Shown here one piece after another: positions 16,931 through 25,900 of a DNA stretch of 64,000 nucleotides. This DNA comes from Leptolyngbya sp. SIOISBB (GTDB lineage: Bacteria > Cyanobacteriota > Cyanobacteriia > Phormidesmidales > Phormidesmidaceae). The stretch's first letter is position 1; every line of letters begins with the position of its first letter. The notes beneath the pieces were generated by a model. The model had not been told where the DNA came from and did not search any database. It saw only the letters and a list, made by a program, of their open reading frames with translations. Both the position numbers and the translations under genes were made by a program. The stretch covers positions 4,960,001 through 5,024,000 of the forward strand of contig JAAHII010000001.1 in the NCBI GenBank assembly GCA_010671905.1, written 5' to 3'.

Positions 16931-19900
16931 ATGACTGCAACGACGCCCCGCCAAACTACAGTTGACCTCGGCTTCGTCACCGAACTCACGGTGGCTGATG
17001 AAACGGTGAACTTGATTCTGGAAAAAGTCCAGGATCGAGAGGTGACCGTGTTTCGGGGCGGCATGGTGGCCGGACAGCGGCTCTTGCTGGTGGCACTCCT
17101 GGAAGAACTTTTGTCAGATGCGGAGTTTGCCGCTCCAGTGTCGCTGCAAAATTTAGCCATCACTCAGATGGCGGTAGAACTTCGTCCCGAAAAGGGCGTA
17201 TTTGCCTTTGATGCGGCGATTGAAAACGTTTGGTCGATCGCTCTCGACTCGGGGCCGACGATCGCGATCGAGCGATTAGCGGTGTCGGTCTTGTCCATCA
17301 AGCCACCGCAGTCGCGTAATGCCAGCAATCCGGGGGCGCTGACGACCGCAGCACCGGCGCGACAGCGAGCTAATGAATTAGCCCAGCAGCGCAAACTGAC
17401 CTTTGCCGGCGACTTTTTCTTATTTGGGGGCGAATTTGCGGTTCAGGTCACCCATCAGTTTGTCTCGTCAACCGCCTCAACCGGTGGCGAGTTGGTCGCC
17501 AATCGGTGGACGTTGGCCGCGATCGCGGAAAACATCAGCATCACCGAAATCATCAAAGCGTTTGGCTTTTCTCAAGACCAGGTAGACGAGTTTGGTTTGC
17601 GAGATCTTCGGGTTACGCTCGCGTTTACCTATGACCAAACCCGCTATCGCGAAAATCAGCGGCAGTTCACCGACACTCAATATACCTTTCGCGGTGAGCT
17701 GCTGTGGGATACGGGCATTGAACTGGTGCCCGGTGAAGAAACCCTGCAAATTGAAGCGGCGGTGCAAATCGCTAAAACGTCGAGTACGCGACCCGACGGC
17801 GCTCAGTCGGCCCTGCAAGGGGAAATTAGCGGCACGGTGCGAGCCACCATTCCCTTCTTTGATACCTTGCAGCTTTCAGTCAGTTATCAGTTTACCCAAA
17901 CCCGTAGCGCCTCACGCAATTCCTCCGCTTTGGCACAGCGATCGGGCGAACTGATTTTCCATCTGCAAATCAGCACCTTATTACTCAGCGCCGTTTACAC
18001 GACGGTTCCCGATCCCAAAAGTCCAAATGATCCTCAAAAAAATCGGCAGTTACTGACCTTTAGCGTCAGCTTGGTGAATGGCAACAATCCCACCGTGGGC
18101 GATTTAATTGCCTATGTGGTCAGTCTTTATGACCCCAGCATTATCGACTTTGAACTCGACCCGCCTTGGGATGAACTGACGAACCAAGAAATTGCCCTGG
18201 ATAAATTCAGTTTGGAGGTCGATTTAACCCGTAAGGCGCTGATAATTTCCTACCAGACTTCGCTGAATGTTTTAATCGCGGAAATCTCAGATATTGGTTT
18301 GTCGTATCAGTTTGGTGCTGATCCCAGCACGGCGCAGCGTCAACGCCAGTCAGCCCGCTCCGCCTCGAACAAAAAAGTGGCGATCGCGGTCAACCTCAGC
18401 ATTCCTGGCCAGCCCAAAAAGCGCCTAACCTGGGATCCCGTCAACGAAAATCCTCCCAAGGTGCCCAGCGGCAAAGCGCCCATTTTTGAGCTGCAATTTT
18501 TGGCCTTGGGGCAACGGGTGGCCTTTGCCCCCGAAATTATTCAACAGGCCCGCACCGTTGAGCAATTTACCAATGTCATGCGGCAATCGCTGGTGCCGCT
18601 GCCACCCATCAAACGGCGACAAAATCCCCTCACGGCCCTGCAAGGTAGCTTGCCCTCGGTGGTGAGTTCGGATCCGACGCAGCCCATTTCATTTACGGGG
18701 CAGCCGATTCAGTTCAGCGCTGAGAGTGGCTGGCTGATCGGGACGCAATTTGTCATTTTGGGCGCGATCGACCTCAGCCTCATTTTTAATGACCCGTTTG
18801 TCTATGGTTTGCGCCTGAGCCTCGATGGACCGATTGTCAAAAGCTTTGCTGGGCTGGAATTTGAAATTCTCTATCGCCGCCTCAGCGATAACCTGGGTGT
18901 TTACCGGGCCGAGTTGACGTTGCCCGATGCCATGCGGCAGTTCCAGGTGGGCATTGTCAGCTTCACGCTGCCAACGGTAGCGGTGGCAATTTACACCAAT
19001 GGTGATTTTGAGATCGATGTGGGCTTCCCCTGGCAGGGTAACTTCGATCGCTCGATCGCCGTCGAAGTGATCATTTTCCTCGGGCTCGGCGGCTTCTATT
19101 TCAACAAACTGAGCGCCGCGACCGCCACCAGCACCCCCAGCATCACCGATGGGGTGTTTGATCCGGTGATCGAGTTTGGCATTGGCTTGAGAGTTGGCTT
19201 GGGCAGAACGCTGCGGAAAGGCCCGCTGCGCGCAGAAGTCAGCATTACCAAGCTCGGGATATTGCAGGGGGTGTTTGCCGTCTTTAAGCCCACCGATAAC
19301 AGCCGGGATCAGGAGATCTTTTTCCGCGTGCAGGGCACCGCCGGCATCGTGGGCCGCATTTACGGCGTGGTGGACTTTAAGGTCATTACCGTAGACGTTG
19401 AGGTGGTGGTCGAGGTCTTTGTCCAGTTCGTCGTGGAAGTCCATAAAGCGATCGAGTTGGCCCTGGTGGCGCGGGTTTCTGTGCGGGCTTCCATCAAGGT
19501 CGCGTTTGTACGGGTGCGATTTAAATTTGGGCTGACCATCCGCGAAGAATTTAAGTTGGGGTCTGACAGTACGCCCCCCTGGCAACTCGCCCCCGCCAGT
19601 GGGGGAGCGATGGCGGCTCCTTTGCCCGTTTTTGCGGCCAGTGCGCCGCCGGTGCCCAAGCGATCGCGGGCCGCTCGCGCCTTTTCCAGAACTGAGCGAT
19701 CGCCTGCCCAACCGCTCAATCGCCACCGGCCTAGCCCCGTTGCCACTGCCGCAACACCTGCCCCAGTCACCGTGTCCGCCACGAGTACCCCCTTAGCCAG
19801 CCGGTTACAGCCCGTGCAGTTCGCCTTACCGGACTATGTGACTGAGCAGTCCCCACTCACGGATGGCGAGGGACATTTACGCTTCGATATTTTCTTTCAG

Positions 19901-22900
19901 GTGGGCCTGACGCGAGCCGAAACCACCGCTGACGCGACTTCAACCGTGGCGGGGGTGGCCCTACTGTTTATTGAAAATTCCCTTGATCAAGCCGCTGACC
20001 AAAGCAGTAAAGACTTTGACGAACTCGCCAAACTGCTGCTGAAGTGGGTGATTTACAGCTACCACCCCACCCTTGACCGCGCCTCCTTCACGGCACCGAT
20101 CGCCCCGGATAACATTGCCCTCACGCAGCTTGAGCTAGAGGCAATGTATACAGACTTTGTAGAGGACTTAGAGCAGAGTACCCCGGATGAACTGTGGACA
20201 CCGCTGATCGCGTTTCTAGAGCAGAACGTGGTGTTTGACATCACCGCCGAGTCCCAGGATGACGAAATCAACGGCACGATTTTTCCGATGATTCCGCAGC
20301 TCACCCTGGTGCGGCAGGATGGCGAAAATCAGGCGATTGGCTCAGTTGCCTTTGACGATGAACAAGAAAAACTGACCCTAGCCGACGCTGAACGACTGCA
20401 AGACTACTTTCAGGCGTTGTTGCCCAATCACGATCAGGCGACGGACGAGTCACTAGCGCTCTCAAGTACCGTCACGACTGCTAACTCCAGTCGCCCCACT
20501 CTCTCGTTTGCCCAATTCCTGTTCCTCGACTATTTCACGCTGATCATGCGATCGGCGTTGCAAAACAGCATTGACACCGTCCGCGACACTGCTCTCGAAA
20601 ATGACCCCATCACGTTGGCGGATTTGCTGGCGGCGCTAGGTGGTTCGGGGACAGAGCCCTCCGCTTCCGCCTTGCAAGAGCTAGCGGGCATGACCTCACG
20701 CTTTATGCTGCACGGGTTACGACTCCCCTTATTTGAGAACGATGACGTCGTGGCGACCCGTCCGGCCTATGTGGCCACCCGACAGCAATTCAGTCTGCAA
20801 GTCCCTGGCGAGGCGGCGGTGGCTGCCCTGAGTCTGCAGAAATCGGGCAATACGCTTCCCTGGATTCGGTTTTCTGGAACGACCGCCACCGCCCAGAGCT
20901 TGAACTACGACCTCGGGCAACAGCAAGAACTCATTGACCAATTGCAAGCGGTGGATTTAAGTACCATTCCGTGGAATGACCGGCCGCTCGCGATCGCGCC
21001 GTTTTACGGCAGCACGCCCCAACGCTATGCCCTGCGGCAACAGCAAACCTGGCAGACCCCCGACGGGGAGGCACATCAGCTCTGGAAATTGCCCGCCGAC
21101 TTGTCAGATTACCTGAAGACGAAGCCGACGGCTGCCACGATCTCGCTGCATTACACGGCGGCGGGGCGACCGGGCGAAGCGATCTCCCCCACCGCCGTTG
21201 CCGCCGATGCGACTCCTGAGTATCGATGGGGCACCCAATTCAACCTGAATGTGCGGCGCATTGCCCGAGTCGATGGCAACGGCTTTTTGCCCACCGTCTA
21301 TGCCCTCGCGGAACTCGATACGGTGGGAGAGCGATCGCTGCAAGCTTTCCTCAATTCCGGCGATACGCCGACCGCGCTGCATCTCTTATATCTCGATGAC
21401 ACGGGAGAAACCACCGTCCTGACCCAGCAGGCGACGGCGGCGGTGGCGCTGCTCAAAACCAACCTGGCGCTAGCCAGTGCTGATACCGATCGCCTTGTGG
21501 CGCTTGATGCGTCCACCCCCGCGACCTTCACCCCCTTTCTGCAACTGATTCAAGAAAGCAGTCGATTGAACAACGTCGGTTACTGGCTGACCTATCGCGA
21601 CACCACCGCCAGCGAACCCACCGGCTTACCCGATGCCCTCTTTACCGATGGCGAAACTGCTCAATTGACGGTGCTGCTGCTCTTTGGCAGTGACCCCCGC
21701 TCTGACAGCAACTGTCTGCATATCCCCGCGTCTCATCCCGATAGTGGGGCGATCGCTAATGCCGGAGCCGTCAACAGTACCCATCTGTTCTTTGCTGAGA
21801 GCAGCCAAACGCTGCCCGTGCTGAAAATTCCTAGCGGGAATCTGGGCTTCAATTTACTCAGAAAGGAACCCGAGGAAAATGCGGCAGCGGCCACGGATGA
21901 ACTGGCGACGCTCTATCAGCTTCTGTACTATGAATTCCCGCGCCAGGATAAGGCGTCACTGCTAGAGCATTTTGGCCAGATGCAGCAAGAGCGGTTACCG
22001 CTCGGCCCCGTCGAGATCGAGGGCAATGAGACCGACTGGCGCTACGAAAAAATCCTACCGATTTATCAATTTGCGCCCACGGCTGAGGCAGATGCCAACG
22101 CCCTGCCCTTGATCTTGAAGCAGACGGCCAATCCCTATAATTCCATCGGTCAGCCGTTTAAGCTTGATTTTCGCTGGCAAGACATCTACGGCAATCGGCT
22201 GGGAGATGCCGGGGATATTCTGACGGATATTGACCTGGCGATCGGCTATTTTGACCCGATTTTGGGCATTAACCAGTGGCCCTCGGTTGGGGAAAGCTAC
22301 TTCATCACACCGCACAGCAACAGTACCGCTCAAATTACCCTGGAACTCAATTTTAATCAGGGAAAATATATTCCCACCCCCGCGCAAGCCTTTGCGGAAG
22401 TGGCCGATCAAATCAAGGCCGATCGCGCCCTCTATCAACAAATTTATTACCAGGTTCACGACCCCAATCTGACCTTCACCCTTACCACCTCCGTCATTCC
22501 CGCCTGGAGTGCCGCGCTCACCGGCAACGCCCGATCTCCCTTCACCCAATTTGTCGATGATGCCTATCGCTACTTAGTCACCCTGGAATTTTTGCAGGAA
22601 TTTGCCTTACCCGCCGAGGCTACGGTGCGTCCCCTGCACCAGATTGCCCAAACCTTGACGATTGAGTTGGCTGACTTAGCCGATATGAACGGCGATCGCC
22701 CCGGCATCTTCAGCAGCAACGGCCCGCTGCAGGTGCCCGTCAGCTTCCGCATTAACGCCTCTGTCGATAGCTTGCAGACCATTGCCGAAAAACTGGTGCC
22801 CAATGGCACTGACCCGCAAGCCAAAGTTGAGGAAATTGTCCGCACCTATGCCCAGACCGCTGACCTGATTGATAGTGAGGTCGTTCAACCGCAGCTGGCC

Positions 22901-25900
22901 TTTGCCCAACCTGGCGACACGTTTGAAGCCCTCGCGATCGCCCAGCTCGCCCAAGAGGAAGACGATCTCGTGGCGGCAGCGGTGGCAGCGATCGCCGCTG
23001 AACTGGCCGAGCAACCGGGCATTCTTGCGGTCGGCACCCTCTTCCAGACACTCGACGATCGTCAGAAAATTGCCTTTGACACCACCCTTGAAGAAATCGC
23101 CGCCAATCTGCTGCAACAGGCAGGGGATGATCTTCTGCCCGCTGATCCAGAAGCCGCCATTTCCCAGAAAGTCGATGAACTGCTGAGTCAGCCTGAGAAT
23201 TTGGCGTTGCCGCTGCGTCCGGGTATCGTGATTCCCAGTTTGGGCGATCGCGATGACTACGTCGTGCAGGCTGGCGACACCTTGAGCACTTTGCAGCAAG
23301 TGGATGATGGGCTGTCTTCACAAGTGTTGCGGGAGGCCATTCGGGATATTCGCACTCTGTTTGCCGCTGGCGGCGTGCTCACCAGTCAAACGACTGTCGA
23401 CGACGAGATTGCAACGGTTTTGGTGCTTACAGTGGCTGAAAATCGGCTACAGGCGATCGCGACGCTGGCGACCCAGTCCAACAGTCTGGATGCGCTCACG
23501 GTAGTTGACCTGATCACGGCCAATCTGACCCAGCCCGATTTACTCATTGCCGATCAGGCGATCTTGCTGGGGGGAGCTGACTACCCGGTCAAGCCACAAG
23601 ACAGCTTTAGACGCCTCGCGATGGTGGCTTTGCTGCGTGAGCGCGGCATTACAGACGACTCTGCGATCTCCAGAACGGTGACGGTCGAAGTCGCCTCGCT
23701 GGAATATGAGGTGGCTCTGACCGCTCAGGAGCCGCCGCTGCTGGAGCTGACCGATCGCCTCAATCGCGCCACCAATCATCACCGCACTGTGCTTGAAACT
23801 GTGCGAGTCGTCGGCAATATGCGGGAGATTTTGTCGCCAGCAACGTTGACCGCGCAGTTGAACATTGTGGCCAGCCGACTTCAGAACATCCCCGGCCTCT
23901 TGGGCGATACGGATGTGGTGTTGGCCGACGTCTCGGTCGAAACCCCCCTGGACGACAGCCAGAGCCTCAACCAACTCATCGCTGACCTCAGTACCGATCA
24001 GATTTTGACCGACCAAACGACCGCTGGCGACGTGGCAGTGCGGAATGCTCCGACCGTAACTGAGAACGCAGGCGGCTTAAGCGTCAAAGCCAACGTTGAT
24101 CTCATCCTGCCCGATCGCTTTGAGATCGCGCCCATCGGTTTGTCAGCTAGCCAACTGGCCTTAACGACTGCCCCCAGTACGGCCACCACCCTCGCTAACT
24201 TGGCGAGTCAAAGCGGCAATGGTGTAACGGTGGCAGCGATCGCGATCGCCAACCAAACCCTAGCGAACCGGCTATCGCCAACCGAAATCACCCTGCCGCC
24301 AGTCGTCGCTCAACTTTTGGGTCTCAATCAGGCTGCTGTCGAGGCGTTGCTGACCGAGTTTCTAGTCACTGCGACTGAGAGGATCAGTGCCTCACCGATC
24401 CTCTCAGTCGCCTCTACCGATACGCTCTATACGCTGACAGCCAAACTCGAACAGATCTTAGAAACGCTCAAGCAGACTCTCAACCAGTCCGTGGAGGCGG
24501 TTCAGCCGCCGCTGGGGGCGATTACCGCCATTCATGAACAGCTCACCAACCTGACTGGGGCCAATCGGGCGGCGCTACGAGAACTGCTTGATCCAGCGAT
24601 CGCCACGTCGCCGATGGCACAGTTACAGTCGGAACTGCTGGCGGCTGATGGCACTCTCAAACTTCAGCATGAGCCATCGCCGGTCCACTTTTCCGGTGAC
24701 TCGGTGGCGACTGCGATCACCGATGAAGTAGACGCTATCCAAGCCGCGATCGCCGATCTCATCACGGCCCATGCGGCACTCGATGAAACCTTAATCGCCA
24801 CGCTGGAAACGTCATTAGCAGTACTGCATCGCATGTTTGATCGCAGCAATTTGAAGCTGGTGGTGGAGTTGTTAGAGCAGCGATCGCGACGCCCCCTCAC
24901 CGTAGCCGAAGTCGGTGTGGCGTTACAGCAGGTGCCTGGATTGGTCGCGCCAGGACAACGCTGGATTGTGCCCCCGGCTCCCAAGACGGTGACCCAGCCT
25001 GTTCCCATTGGTGATGATGAGAACTCGGTGCAGTATCCCGAGGAGCTGCTGTTCTCAGTGGATGTGCAGGTCACAATGTCGCGGCCCCAGGAGCTCATTC
25101 ATGGGCAGGCCGACAACACCCTCACTCCCTTGCCCGACGCTGCTAAACGCACCGTCGAGTCCGTGGCTGCCTACTTCTCACCCAAAACCATTGAGCCAGC
25201 GCCCCCCTCCGAGCCGACCGATAACGCCGACACCGCTGAGACTGACCCGGAGAATGGAGCCGCGACCCGCTTTAGCGATCGCGTCGCCTCCCTCACCCCC
25301 TTTGCTACGGCCTTTGAACAGGCGTTTCCCAACCTGAAGCTGGCTGTGGGTCGCAATGAGGGCAATATCGACAGCACTAATCCGTCCAACAGCGATACCG
25401 TCTGGGCCGTGCATTTAGGGCCAACGGGCATTCACTACAACATTCAAGAAGACTTTCCCTTCTTTTTCTCTATCGCCCCGTTGAGCAACACCTTGATGTC
25501 GGGAGCCGTGCCGGTCTATGCCTACACGTCAGGCACCGGGTTAAGTGCGACGCCCAGCAGCAGCATCCAGGCCAATGCAGTGGATCTCAACCGTTCGGCG
25601 CGGACGTTTCTGCAAGCAATTGAAGATGTGCTCAGCCCCGCGATCGCCGGATCTGTCGCCAACGATACGACCCCCATCAGCAAACCTGGAGAGACTCCCA
25701 CCACCGTCACCGCCCAAGGCAGCATCGAGCGGCTATTAACTGTGAAATCAAAGCTTGCCGACACCATTAGTCAGCAAGTCACCCATATTCTCCAGACGAC
25801 TCTCAACCCCGAGACCGCCCCCTACACCGATCGTCGCAACCTGGCAGTCGCCGCCCTGCATAAAGAACTCCTGACTCATCTGGCCGATGCCTACGATATC

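Noticed and set aside
18689-19726. 345-codon minus-strand frame opposite giant gene 5
   Set aside because: Antisense shadow of GC-rich codons; no domain and low-complexity composition. Similar frames at 11369-11959, 13271-13822 and 22676-23299 are rejected for the same reason.
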